This document shows positions 11,241 through 23,038 of a stretch of DNA of 64,000 bases, in pieces. The notes beneath the pieces are model-generated. The model saw nothing but the letters and a program-made list of their open reading frames with translations, had not been told where the DNA came from and did not search any database. The stretch lies in NCBI GenBank assembly GCA_050084985.1, contig JBITNC010000001.1, positions 124,248,001 to 124,312,000 on the forward strand, given 5' to 3'. A program made the translations under genes and the position numbers. This stretch comes from Nageia nagi (Eukaryota > Pinophyta). The first letter of the stretch is position 1; each line of letters begins with the position of its first letter.

Positions 11241-11579
11241 TCGGTAGGGAAACTCCTTCTAGAGTATTTACACCTATGGCATATGCACCTTCCTTTTCCA
11301 TGAAACCTCTAATTCAAAATTATCCTCTTCCATCTATAGCTCAAGCACCCCACTAGCAACTATCAACACCACAATCTCAACTTGCTTTTCCTACACCTGT
11401 TCCTCAATTAGCACTTCTTACACCTATCCCTAGCAATAGTGTGTAGTAATAAGAGAATGCCAACCAAATGAAGATTGTTGAATTAGAATATTATTGATAA
11501 GCTTGTCTAAATAAAGGATAAATAAAGAAAGAATGGCTTAAAGGAGAGATTATTATGACTAGAGGGATTATCAAGGACA
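11241..11579 (+). pseudogene. Element B gag C-terminal, Pro/Gln-rich remnant
   Basis: A low-complexity frame with repeated Pro, Gln, Ala and Leu (PLPSIAQAP, PTPVPQLA) continues from the capsid, as is common in gag of large plant Ty3 elements. It is broken by several stops and leads directly into the duplicated segment. Confidence 0.4.
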
Positions 11580-12532
11580 ATAAATAAAGTATCCCTTATC
11601 GGCTAGAGATCAATAACCAAAGTAGAGGGAATTTTCCCAATTAGGTAGAGTCTATATGTCCCTAGGGTGTACAATCCTCCACCTAATCAATATTAGTATA
11701 GAGCCTATAATAATCCTCATGTATAAAATACATTTCCTATTTATCAACATTAAATGAGGCTAGCAGCTAATGGAGGGTTTGATACCTATTATTACATGTA
11801 TGAAGTAACAATAGAGGAAACTTTTATGATTCTCCTAAAATATTACAATAGAGCAATCAAGACTAGATCTATCGCCAAATAGTTCCTACCCTAGAGATAG
11901 ATTAAATCTCACCTAGCTAATTATAATCAACTATTATTAGTCCTATATCTCAAGTTACCATCAAAGAGGCATTTGGGTGAATCTATTGCCATCAAAAAAG
12001 TTTACCAAAAAAATATGTTTCAAGAAAATAATTAGTTTATCAACCTTCTATTTCCTTAAAAACCCAAGAAATGGAGAAGGTAGCTAAGAGATTCAAATAC
12101 ACATCACTAACAAAGGCCTAAAGAGAAGAATCAACTCAATCCTACAAAAGGAAATCTTTGGATGAGAGTTCACCTTACATTTCTACATACAACATCATGT
12201 ATGAGTTGAAGAGAATTATATCAAGAGCATCATTGATTGATGCCTTATGCATTCTTGAAAAAATTGACTTGTCAAACATAACACTCATGATCCACATTGA
12301 AGGAGATGAAAGATAGAACTACATTCTAGATGTTGTTGTAAAGTTACTAGGTTTGGGTAAAACTATACCTCCTCCTATCAACATCTCTCTTGAGTTTGAA
12401 GGATACATTGTACATAATTGCATGATAGAATTAGAGGAAACCATGACTATAATGCCAAAGAAAGTATTTGATATCATAGGATTAACCTACACTAAGGATT
12501 CTCTTGGAATTCTCCAATTGGATGATGATGCA
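11580..12532 (+). repeat. Tandem duplication in gag-protease, unit 1
   Basis: It aligns with 12,533-13,480. Shared landmarks in order are a GAGATCA.AT..CC block, TAGAGC.T.TAAT.ATTCTCATG, CATTAA.....TTAGCAGC.AATGG.GG, and the protease frame PPP-ISLE-EG-IVHN...I.L..TYTK. The units touch head to tail. They are strongly diverged, so the duplication is old or the units decayed fast. Confidence 0.65.
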
Positions 12533-12580
12533 CAACAAAGGCAATATCCATATCCATCAAGAGATCAGATTCCTATATAA
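12180..12580 (+). pseudogene. Element B protease-like domain, first copy
   Basis: The open piece 12,353-12,580 reads GKTIPPPINISLEFEGYIVH, then NCMIELEETMTIMPKKVF and DIIGLTYTKDSLGILQLD. This matches the retropepsin of plant dual-RNase-H Ty3 elements, where the middle segment is normally MVDSGASNTVMP; here the D-S-G-A loop reads ELEET, so the catalytic Asp is gone. Upstream frame fragments (ASLIDALCILEKIDL) belong to the linker before protease. This copy stops after ILQLD and the sequence re-enters the second unit. Confidence 0.6.
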
Positions 12581-13480
12581 TAGATCTATAAGAGATAAGA
12601 AAGGATTCAAATATTTCTAAACCTTGCTATGAGTAATCAATATTTGAATTGGTGTAGAGCATGTAATTATTCTCATGCTCAAGCTTCATATCCCATTGAT
12701 TAACATTAATTCCAATTAGCAGCAAATGGTGGAATAGCTACAAACTATTACATAGAAACTAATTTGCTAGAGGCCAATTTCATCATCATTGCAATAGATG
12801 ATATGGCCAATCTTTTAGTAGATATGAGAGATGCTAAGAATCCCTTTTAGCCTTATAAAAGAATAAAAATTATAGTACAAAATTAATCTCAACTAGTATC
12901 CATGATAAATCCTTAACATTATCTAAAAAGATCGATGAGTGATGCTAACACTATTGACCAATCTAAAACTACCAAGCAATTTTGAGAAAAGCAAGCCACA
13001 AAGTTACCAATCAGTAGAAATATCATGAAAGAGAAAAGGTAGCAAGGAAATTGAGATAACCATCATTAAGTAGAGCTTTAAGAGAAGAGGTCACTAGTGA
13101 TTTAGAATAAAATACCTTGACAAAGAGAGATCTCCTTTTGAGAAATTCCATATAATATTTTGAATGAATTAAAAAGTATTCCTTTAGAAAGATCATTATT
13201 CTATGCCCTATAAATCTTGGGACAAGTTGACTTTCTCATAGTAGCTCTATTAATCCTTATGACATAGGATGATATCTAGAATTGTAACTTGGAAGTGGTT
13301 GCAAAATTATAAGGTATGGAAAAAAATAAACCCCCTCCTTTTTACATTTCTTTAGAGGTAGAAGGTCATATAGTACATAATTGATTAATAAACTTAGAAG
13401 CAATTATGATTGTTATGCTAAAGAAATTATTTGATTTCATAGGACTAGTATATACCAAATGTCTACCAAAGCCTTTGAAA
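12533..13480 (+). repeat. Tandem duplication in gag-protease, unit 2
   Basis: Second unit, see unit 1. From about 13,480 the sequence continues into the unduplicated remainder of protease, so this unit is the one joined to the downstream pol. Confidence 0.65.
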
Positions 13481-13764
13481 TAGATGATATAAATGTTAAA
13501 ACTTTAGGGGTAGTAAAAGATGTCCCTATGAAGCTACATAAATATATTGGTGTCTCCATAATGCAATATATTATAGTGGTAGACCTTCCCCCAATGTTTA
13601 TTCTATGCCTTTCTAGAGAATTTAGTTCTAAATTGGGTGGATACTTAGCTATGGACTATTTTCACATGACAATACCTTTCAAGAATAAAAACTTCAAGAT
13701 TCTAAATGAAGTTGCTTTTAGTTTCCATATTGAAAAGGTATCACAAACCAAATATGCTTTTTAA
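13250..13764 (+). pseudogene. Element B protease-like domain, second copy
   Basis: The frame reads KPPPFYISLEVEGHIVHN, stop, NLEAIMIVMLKKLFDFIG and LVYTK, the same domain as at 12,353 with the active-site loop again degraded. From 13,459 an open piece supplies the second half: VKTLGVVKDVPMKLHKYI, IIVVDLPPMFILCLSREF and KLGGYLAMDYFHMTIPFK. This is the C-terminal lobe, present only here. It is inactive because the Asp-containing loop is lost. Confidence 0.65.
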
Positions 13765-13934
13765 ATATATCAAAATATCTAATTCCATTCAATAAGAATT
13801 AAAGTTAATTGATCAAGTTGTAAATGATGTATTATATCAATTTGAATATAGTAGTCATAGCAAATACTACATTTATAAGTATAATTTAGAGTTATTGGTG
13901 CTATCAAAGAATAATATAATGAATATTTAAATAT

Positions 13935-14440
13935 GAAAAATGTTCTTTGATGGAGCAAAAATCCAAGACTAGATTAAGATCAAAGTTAGTTTTATATCAC
14001 CTACAAAGTGAACTAAGAGATTTTATTTCATATTGACTTGGACCTACATAAATAATGTAGCTAAATATGAAACCTTGTGCCTAGGATTAGTGTAGGAAAG
14101 TAAAATCAAGATCAAATGCTTAATAATGCTTGGTGATTTAGAGTTAATGGTGAATCAAGTGGTAGATAAATGCCCAGTAAAATACCTCTACTTAAAAACA
14201 TACCAAAATATATTATGGTACCTATTGGATATTTTTTTATGATTTAAACTTTAAATAACTCCCAAGAGAGGAGAATGGTAAAGACAATTTCTTATATAAG
14301 AAAGGGTCTAGATTTGACGCGTTGATCATTAGTTCCAAAGAAAATTTATTCAACTCATCTTTAGACCCTCTATTCCAAATAATAATTTCTTCTAGAAAGT
14401 ATTTAATGATGAAAATCATATAAATAAGTTCTTAACTAAA
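13935..14440 (+). pseudogene. Element B archaeal-type RNase H, upstream of RT
   Basis: The block MFFDGAK (Asp at 13,949) opens an RNase H fold. It is followed by FISPTK, then NNVAKYETLCLGLVQESKIK (family NNxAEYEAL, first Glu changed to Lys), LIMLGDLELMVNQVV with the third acidic residue, and YLYLKTYQNILWYLLD. The tail (RPSIPN, then KVFNDENHINKFL in another frame) is the linker known to follow this domain. The order aRNH before RT differs from the Tat element at 44,100, where it follows the ordinary RNase H. Extra RNase H domains are thought to restore hybrid cleavage when the original degenerates. It is broken by several stops. Confidence 0.75.
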
Positions 14441-14443
14441 AAA

Positions 14444-15598
14444 TTGATTTGTTCCAATAAACAAGAACCTTTATCTAGATATTTTCATGAGGAGGATGTG
14501 ATTCAGTTGGAGAATAACTCTTTACCAAAAGTTATCATATCTTTTGAAGACATGTTTGATGGAGAAGATGAGATTAGAAGAAGAATTATAACACATAAAG
14601 ATAGCTATAAAGAAATGGAGATATTCATAGGAAATGTTTTAAAGATTGGTTCATACAATTCTTCATGAGATAGTGAATATATCAAGGAGATAATGAAGGA
14701 ATTTTTCAAAATTATAACTTGGTCCTATGAATATTTGAAAGTGTACAATAAAGATACAATTCAACACACTATTGAATTTGAACAAGGAGCAATACCTTTA
14801 AGACAAAAGCAAAGGTTGGTAAATCCCAAAATTGAGACAATAATGTAGCAAGAGGTATTGAACTTATTTCAAGGTGGCATTGCATATCTTATCAAGCACT
14901 CAACTTGGCTTACCAATATAGTACCAATTAGGAAGAAAAATGGAGATGTCATACTATGTGTTGACTTTTGCAACCTAAAAAAGGTATCCTTGAAAGATAA
15001 CTAATCCTTGCCTCCCATGGAGCAAATTCTACATACTTTTGCAAGGGTGGATTATTTTTCTTTTATTGATGGTTTTCAAGTTATAATCAAATTTGGGTTA
15101 AAGATGAAGATTAGTTCAATATAGAATTTACAACCAAATGGGTAGCATTCACATTTCAACATATGCCTTTTGGATTATCCAATATCAAATCTACCTTTCT
15201 AAGAGCCTTGGATCACACTTTTGCTGAGCTAATAAATAAGATATTCTTGGTTTACCAAGATGATATCATAGTTTTTTCTCATTAGAAAAATTATAACTTA
15301 CAACACATTTGAAAAACTTTCACAAAATATCAAGAGTTTGGAATCTCATTGAATCCTATGAAATATTTCTTTACCATGAATGAAGAAAAATTGTTGGTAC
15401 ATGTGATATCAAAGGAAGGATGGTCCATTGATCCTAGAAGGGTAGAAGCAATATCCAAGTTAATGATAACATCTAGCAAAAGAAAGTTACAATCATTTCT
15501 GGGATAAATAAATTTTATCAAAGGCTCACTCAAGATTTTACCATAATAGTATGACCTATCACAAAGCTTCTCAAAGATCAAATACCTTTTGAATGAAC
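14444..15598 (+). pseudogene. pol: Element B reverse transcriptase, broken
   Basis: A linker piece at 14,444-14,668 precedes the RT. RT blocks: IKHSTWLTNIVPIRKKNGD, VILCVDFCNLKKVSLKDN, LPPMEQILHTFARVDYFSF, IDGF (family LDGFSGYNQ), FQHMPFGLSNIKSTFLRALD, the catalytic box VYQDDIIVFS at about 15,250-15,279 with both Asp, then GISLNPMKYFF, LLVHVISKEGWSIDPRRVEA and LQSFLG. Five or more nonsense codons and at least two frameshifts break it. The two-Asp box survives. Confidence 0.85.
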
Positions 15599-16020
15599 TA
15601 TAGAAAAATTGGTTGTATTTGAGAAAATAAAATTAGCTATCATGATATCTCCTATTTTAAAAAATCTAGACTTCTCTAAAGAATTTATTATGTATGGTTA
15701 TTGACAATAGAGAAGTATAGTTGTAGTTCTAACTCAAAAGGAGGATAATCATGAAGAACATTTGATAGCATTTTTTAGTCACACATTCTATGATGGTGAA
15801 TAAAGATAAAATTTCATAGAGAAACAAGTATTTGCATTAAAAAAAGGTTTGATTAAGTTCAAGCACTATATATCCCAAAATAAAGTTCTAGTCCTTACTA
15901 CTCATCCAGATGTAAGAAATTACATTTTGTAGGAAGAGTTAAGTGAAACAAGAACCAAATGGATCACAAAGATTTTAAAATATGATATAGAAATATGATC
16001 TACCTAAGTAATAAAGGGAA
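15599..16020 (+). pseudogene. Element B Ty3-type RNase H, broken
   Basis: Blocks MISPILKNLDFSKEFIMYGY, HLIAFFSHTFYDGE, FIEKQVFALKKGLIKFKHYI, VLVLTTHPDVRNYIL and LSETRTKWITKILKYDIEI follow RT without a gap. The first catalytic Asp (family F-S-D) is not seen at FIMYGY. EKQVFALKK keeps the Glu. The order and spacing fit the native RNase H, which in dual-RNase-H elements is often degenerate. Confidence 0.75.
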
Positions 16021-16079
16021 TAGCCCTCTATGAATATTTATTAATAGATCTAGCATCTAATCATGTAATGCTAATAAAA

Positions 16080-17380
16080 TATGAGATTAGAGTAACTAAA
16101 CTTCAAGGAGATTGATAAAGTTGGATTATGAAGCTTCTCGATTATTTTAACACTAGGATATTGCCTACAAACCTTGACACCATTTAGATATGTAGGTTTA
16201 AATTGAATGCATTAAATTACAATATGATTGAAACCAATTTATACAAAAAAAAATCATGATGGCATGTTTCTATGATATATACAACTAGCTAAGGTTTCCA
16301 AGGTATTATGTGAATTTCATTCGAGCATAGTTGGTGGTCATTTTTCTAGATATACTATAGCCATAGAAACCTTACAAGCTAGCTATTATTTATCATTAAT
16401 TTATATAGACTCTTTCTAGATTGCTAAGGAATGTGATAAATGTCATAGATTTATAGGAAGGAAAAGAATAGAAAAAATGCCACTTCAACCTATCATGGAT
16501 AATGAACCATTTAAACAATGGGGATTGGATTTCATCTGAATGATTAATACATTTCATCATCATGTAATAGGTTTATTTTAACCATAATTAATTATTATAC
16601 TAGGTGGACTGAAGCATCTATAACTAAGAATGTTGATTAAGATATCAATATGGATTTTATGCAAAAAATCATTACTCATTTTAGTATCCCACAAATTGAC
16701 ATATTTGATAATGGTATAACATTATTATTAATAAGAATTTCATAATTCTATCTAAAATATGGGATTTACTAGAATACTTTATCAAATTATTACCCACAAG
16801 GTAATGGTATGGCAAATTTTACAAATAAGAATTTACTTCAAATTTTGAAATGGACTATAGATGAAACCTAGAAAGATTGGGATAGAAAACTAGATCTTGC
16901 TCTCTAGGATGATCAAGTTTCATACAAGTTTTTAGTCAAAAATTCCCTTTATGTTATGGTTTATGGTAAAAGAGCAATATTACCAACACATATTGAGCTT
17001 ATGAAATTGAAATTGCTTTAGTAGTATGAAATATAAAAGATCCACTTGGTTGAATCAAGGATCCTTAAATTATTATATTTAGAATAAGCTCGAGAGAATT
17101 CCTATAAGAAAAATAGTGTGGCAAACCTAGTTTGAAAAAAAGTGTTGATTCTCCATTTTGTTCAAAAAGGGATATTTGGTTTTAAAATGGGAAAAAGACA
17201 TAACAAAGCCTAGTAAACATAGAAAGTTTGATTCACTATGGTCAGGACCTTATATCATAACATAAGAAATTCAATCAAACATGTATGAGCTAGAATAAAT
17301 GGATGGTCAAATTCTTCTAATCACCATAAATGGATATCATTTTAAATATTATAATGTAACATAGACAACATACATTATCA
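16080..17380 (+). pseudogene. Element B integrase, broken
   Basis: The zinc-binding region is weak (CDKCHRF near 16,434). Core blocks: WGLDFI near 16,521 keeps the first Asp; YTRWTEASITKN; FSIPQIDIFDNG near 16,683-16,714 keeps the second Asp; NYYPQGNGMANFTNKNLL near 16,788-16,842, where the family has A-E-S-T-N, so Glu is lost (Asn). Then NSLYVMVYGKRAILPTHIE and FGFKMGKRH. It is broken by many stops. No chromodomain follows; the accessory frame begins after about 200 bases. Confidence 0.75.
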
Positions 17381-17569
17381 TGTAGGACTAGTATATTATG
17401 TAATTTTAATTTTTTATTTTATGTACCTTAGTTTGGTTAGTTAGTATGTTTACACATTTTCATGGGAGTCCATTATAGCAATATTTGAAATGATTACGAT
17501 TAATCAAGATCGCATGATGTGTCATTATTACTTTTTGAGTAGTCATTTTGTTTTCCCTAAAAAACAAGT

Positions 17570-20500
17570 TTGCTACATGCATTACCTGCCAAACACAAAG
17601 TTGCAGAGCTAAGTATAAGCTATAGAAGCCATAATTCAAAATTCTTGATGAACATTTCTATCAATATGGGTAAGAAGAAGCTCCTTAAAGGCATATATAT
17701 AGATTTTAATTCCAATTATTTATACATAACCATTTTGATATATAGTACTCCTACCATCCTTCCCTATATACCCAGAAGGTGTCACCCATGTCTAGAGTTG
17801 ATAGATGTACTAGAAATGCTAGTTTATATGGAATCCCATGTCATAAACAAAGATGGAAAAACCCTATTGAATAAGTCCAAGGATGCCCTAGTTTTTATTT
17901 TTAGACCTAGAATGGTGGAATAATTGGATGAAGTGAAGATTAAACAAAGTGAGGTAGAGAAATATTCATTGCAATGGTTGAAATCACACTTTGTCATCAC
18001 TTTTAATAATAAACTGGAGAAGCATGGGATTTTAACATTTAAAACAAATATGAGAAGATTATTAATGTTAATTACCATCCTATGCAAACAAAAGGGAAAT
18101 ACTATTATTTAGGAAAAGCATATAGATCTAGCTTCTCAAATTTTCCAAAATTCATAGAAATTTATATTTAATTTGTTCAACTTTATAGAGAAGAAATTAT
18201 CTAATCTACTAAAAAACAAGGTAAGGTTGCATTCCTTCCATTATCCTTTATATATCTTTTGGTTGTTAGTACATCAGTATCCTAAGGTCTTGTCAACCCT
18301 TGATTTCAACAAAAGGGGTAGAAATGAAGAAGAATTTCTAGTAGATGAGTGTACAAACATGTTGTATATAGAGAACTCTTACAATGATTTGGTGAGATTC
18401 TTTCGAGCTCTAGCCATAGCTTTCATAAAAGGAGAAGCCTTTCCCCATATCTCAAAGAAGGTGAGATATTACTTGAATCCCATTTTTAATCCAAAAGGAG
18501 ATTTCTATTTCATAAAGAATCATAGTATCATCCAATTGTATGGATTCTATGCGAAAGTAATGAGGTTTCCCTTTTATACTTTAGACTAGATTTTTAAGAT
18601 GTAAGTGATTAGGCAAATGGACTATATAGAGATGGAATGGGAAATTAGTTCCAAGAAGAGATATTTGTATCCACCTCCTTTGCAAATTTAAATAATAACC
18701 ACTCATTTGAGAAATTGTTGGCCAATCATCACTAAGAAGATGAAGGTTATGCATATGTATGATATTGTGGTTGAGTGATCATATGATTCAAAAGATAACT
18801 TCTAAGAACTATTTTGAACCAAGAATGTGAAGGATCCTAACTTACACAGGATCATAGAGGGAGTATTTGAAAACTTCTAGAATGGTGGAGATGATGGTCC
18901 CTTTCTAACAACATCTATGTTGAATTCATTATAGACATATGGTTAGAGCCAAGCATATAGAATTGAATGAAACTACTCTTTAGTAGAAAATCCAACGTTG
19001 TCCAAAAGGCTTGCAAGGAAGTTTAGATTTATCCAATTAGTTGAAGCATATGGATAAATATTTTCTATAGTATAAAATAGAGAGTAAGCATATATCTTTA
19101 TCTTGGTACTACAAGGAAGATAAATAATTTAGTTAGGCTATGGCAAGTAATATGTAGTACAACAAGTGAAATCAACCCATAAGATTTCAATCCTAGAATA
19201 TGTAGTTAGATTGACTAATCTAGTTGTTGACCATAAAATAAAATAAACATGGGACTCAAGTTTAGATATAGATCTAGATGGATATGAAAGAAGGTTAGTT
19301 GAACCATAATATAAGTTTATGGCTTCAATGATCAATGCAGGCTAGAGTGATAGCAACAAATTCATCAAAGTAGATGAAGAATACACTAAAAAGTTGGTAG
19401 TAAATGAAGAGAATGTTATCAAACAAGCAATACAAGAATAGAGGTTAAGCCTTACCATCGACCAAAGGTTGCAGGTAGGAGAAGAGAAATAAGTTTCTAA
19501 TAAACCTGCCAAGAGAGCCAGATAGAGTAAAAGCTTGAGGTTGGAGAAGCTAAAGAAGTTGAGAAGGATAAGATATACCATTGAAGAGGAAGATACTAGT
19601 GAGAAGCATTAGATTGCTTTGCATGCTTTAGACTACAAAGAGAAGTGCCAAAAGGAAAAATAAGAATTCTAAACCTTACATCAAGTTCACAAGTTTGAAA
19701 TATCAAATCACTCTTAAAATTGGTAAGCTCTCTCTGCTACAAACTAGCCCACTTGTACTATTTTGAAATTCTCCATGTGATACAGGGAATAAAGAGATTT
19801 TATCTTGAGATTCAAATACCTCAATCAAAAGGTAAGATAAAATAGAAGATGTAACCTTGCATTTTGATAATGCTAGAAAACTTGCTGAGAAAGCATTTGA
19901 TGCTCTCACATTACAATAATTTTAGGAACACTTGATCAATGGGAAGCTGAAATAGATTTTAAAATAATTCATAATGAGAGCAATTAATGGTATAATAGTG
20001 AATTGTAGAAGCTTTCTAAAATTACCAAGCAAATACAATTTGATACCAAATTAGACATGAAGAATAATTTATTCTAGATAAAGGCATGTAAAGTTGACAC
20101 TTCCAAAAATGATCCATCCCAATTGGTAAAATTTTCATGTCTTTACAGATTGAAAAAATTAGTAGGAAAGAAAAAGTAACTTTTCTAGGAAGCATCTGGA
20201 TTTATTTGATGTTGATTTGTTGAAAGTAAAGAGGGAATGCAATAAGATGGAAAATAAAAAGAGCCCTAGAAGAAAGAGAGGTTCATCATTTGGCTAGTAT
20301 AAATATTTTGTAGAGAGAAATTGATGAATTGACTCAAAATTTGGAAGCTTCCAAGATGAGGAAGGTCATAACAGAGAAGGAAGTAGAACTCAAGGCCAAG
20401 AGTAAAAAAGATAAGGATAGTGAATAAAAGATGTAAGTCTTTGGAAAGTGAGTTAGAATAAGTAAAACAAAATTGGACAAAAAGGATGCATAAGCAATTA

Positions 20501-22052
20501 TGTATCAAATAGAAAAGGAGAAAAATATTTAAGCTATTGAGAAGATGAATATAGATTTATTTGGAATGGAGGAAGAAATAAAGAAAATGATAAGAAAAAT
20601 AAGGGAGAATGAACTAAAGCTGAAAACTTTGTAAGATACATATGAGAATGAAGAAAAAGAGTTGGTGAGCATACAAGAAGTTGTAAGTAAGAAAGAGGTA
20701 GAGATAGAAGAGAAATTGAATCTTTCACTTGCTACTTTGATTAAAATACATGATAAATATGTAAGTAAGGTTATTCCTAGAGTGGATTCTATGTTGTTTG
20801 TTAGAGATTATGTTATTTGTTATACAAAGATGATGGACAAAGATAAAGCCAATTTTAAGAGAAAAAGAGAAAATATTTCTAGAAAATAGTTACAAGCTTA
20901 GGAATCCTCCAAGATGATAAGCCAAATAGTATCAATCAAAATCTAAAGCCTATTTGAGTAACAACATGATTGAATAATAGATATGATCATAAAAGTTAAT
21001 AACTTGTCTCATGGTATTGATTATGGAGACAAGTACATGAATACTTTGCTCAAGGAGTTGAATACACTATTTGAAGGATTGAAGATCTTGCATAGGAATA
21101 GTATGCCCTATTTATATGATGAGGTCGGATCCCCACTTCCTATAAATGAAGTTAAATCCTTAATTAAAGAAGATAAGGCTAATGCAAAATTATTTAAATA
21201 TTTCTCAACCTAGACCTTTGATGAAAAATTCTTTCATTATACCAAAAAATGTATAAGGTGGAGTCTTGGGTTAAGGAATTGATCTAGGTACATCACAATA
21301 AAAAATCAATAGATAAACAAGTTCATTTTAGTGGCACTTATTGTATTAAACATTGAGCCTCTAACTAATGGAGGCTAGACCCTTGTTCAATCCATGCTGA
21401 AAGAAAAAGAAAACACATTTTGAATGTACATTCTAAGTTTGTGATCAGGTGGCATAGATCAACCAATGAACCATTATAATATATACACATTTTGAATTTC
21501 AAAGGTATAAGGAGAAGATATGATTTTGATATCTCTTACTTATGTGTATTTGAAAAAATATATTTAGTAAAGTGAGAAATTGAATTTTATCAAAGTTCAA
21601 AGAGGTTGTTGATGATTTAACTTCTTCAGAGTACGGAGATGGTATATGATGATTAATGTTTTAGGGACCTAGAGAGATTAATAAGGAATGAGTTCCATTG
21701 GAGTGTAAGAATATTGTATATTTTTTGTTGTTACCAAAACCCACTCACATTGTAAGTAATTTGGTTATGCCAAAACCTGGGAAAATCAAACTCCTAAATA
21801 TGTTGCCAAAGTGTAGGAATTTTGTAAGATATAACTATATGATTTAGATCATCTGGAATGTAGTAATATTCAAGATAAAGTAATTCTATCAAAATGTGAG
21901 AAAACTAAATCCTTTGCACCAACTAAATGCATGAAGGTCAAGATTAAAGGTTCAAATGACATTATGGATGAGTTGGTAAGAAGATCTTAATTGGATTCTA
22001 TAATGATTGCAATCAAATTTTCTTTAGTTATTAATAGCTATTATTGTAAGTA
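17570..22052 (+). pseudogene. Element B accessory frame: unknown globular N-terminus plus long coiled coil
   Basis: One frame runs from ATG 17,570 to about 19,640 broken only by nonsense codons (17,921; 18,110; 18,587 and others), so it was a real long gene. The N-terminal part reads like a globular protein: PRRCHPCLELIDVLEMLVYM, KSKDALVFIFRPRMVE, YSLQWLKSHFVITFNNKLE, FHYPLYIFWLLVHQYPKVL and LVRFFRALAIAFIKGEAFPH. From 19,360 and, after a frameshift, from 20,260 to 20,890 it is rich in Glu/Lys/Leu heptads (MEEEIKKMIRKIRENELKLK, VVSKKEVEIEEKLNL), a coiled coil. A further open piece at 20,983-21,213 and coding-like fragments reach about 22,050. Total about 1,400 codons. It lies downstream of integrase in the same sense, where Tat/Athila elements carry extra frames. 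I do not recognise it. It is not obviously related to the accessory frames of element E. Confidence 0.6.
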
Positions 22053-22689
22053 AATGGTGATGTCATAGAGACTAGTTAGTTATTTCTATTAGTAGATAGT
22101 TTCATGTTCAAAGGCTATATATGCCTCTTTGGTTGATGTATGAATGGTCAAACAATGCATGTATTTTCCTCTTATGATGTAGCATGCACTTTATACTCAT
22201 TACTTAATGAATTGAGCTTCTTGATATCTCAATTATGTATTGCATGGATGTTGAATTAAGTTAGTAATTGATCCGTATCTACAAATCATTTGTTTAAAAT
22301 TTGATGGCTTAGTATGTCATTATTTCTCTTGGTGGCTACTAGTATGGACACTTTAACTAGCATGGGCCTACTTTAATGGATGCTTGGGCTACTTGCTAGT
22401 GTTTCTATCTTTTTAGCATCCTATCCTTTTATCTCTTATATTTTCCCTATACCCTTTTATTTATTTCTACAATGTTTCCTTTGATAAGAGTCTGATCAAA
22501 ATAAAAAAGGTATAACCACTAGCTCCAAAGAATTAACGACTTCCCATAGTGATTCTTTCCATGCAAGGATACTTTGTTAGTGATACATGGGTGTATGATC
22601 ATTACACAAATCCTATCAAAAGTAATCACTGGAACCAAATATCTAACCTTTGATAGAATTTACCCCCAATTGATAGCAAGGGGAATTGA
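22053..22689 (+). repeat. Possible start of element B 3' LTR
   Basis: TGATGTCATAGAGACTAGTT after the last coding-like sequence could be an LTR start, and GGCTATATATGCCTCTTTGG near 22,111 looks like a TATA region. No matching 5' copy was found, so this is tentative. Otherwise no gene is visible here. Confidence 0.25.
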
Positions 22690-23038
22690 ATATGGATTCC
22701 TAAGAAAGTATTAGATGCTCAAAAGAAGGAAATCATGAACCACATTGCTAATGAGGTATATGTTAAATGGAAAGGTCTACCATTAAAAGAAGTAAATTGG
22801 GAATATCCTAACATATTCATCAAATGGAAGGATAGAGGAAAGACCTCCAAAGAGGCATTTACCAACATACTTGAAGATTTTAAAAGAAATCGACAAGGGA
22901 AAACAAGGAGGAAGACAACAGTTAATGATCCTTGGACCTGTGATAGTAAAGAAAGAGAGAAGATTCAAGAGGACCTTGTTGCAACTATGGATGTTCTAAA
23001 TTGCTTAGGGAAAAGCAATTTAGAGATAATGGACTTGT
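22690..23038 (+). pseudogene. Element C: integrase C-terminal chromodomain fragment of a chromovirus
   Basis: From about 22,693 the frame reads IPKKVLDAQKKEIMNHIANE, then VYVKWKGLPLKEVNWEYPNI, and continues to the stop at 23,038. V-K-W-K-G-L-P-x-x-E-x-x-W-E is the chromodomain signature found at the end of chromoviral integrases. The rest of pol is absent upstream, so the element is truncated just before this domain. The C-terminal tail is Lys/Glu-rich. The 115-codon end is still open, making it one of the better-kept pieces in the window. Confidence 0.75.

Larger units (their letters stand above)
10302..22052 (+). mobile_element. Element B: dual-RNase-H Ty3 element with long accessory frame
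   Basis: Order on the + strand: gag, protease (in a duplicated segment), archaeal-type RNase H, RT, RNase H, integrase, and a very long accessory frame. The domain blocks such as RPSIPN, VYQDDIIVFS, YYPQGNGMA and HPCLELIDVLEML read clearly. Neither LTR could be delimited, so the ends given are those of the coding remains. Confidence 0.75.
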
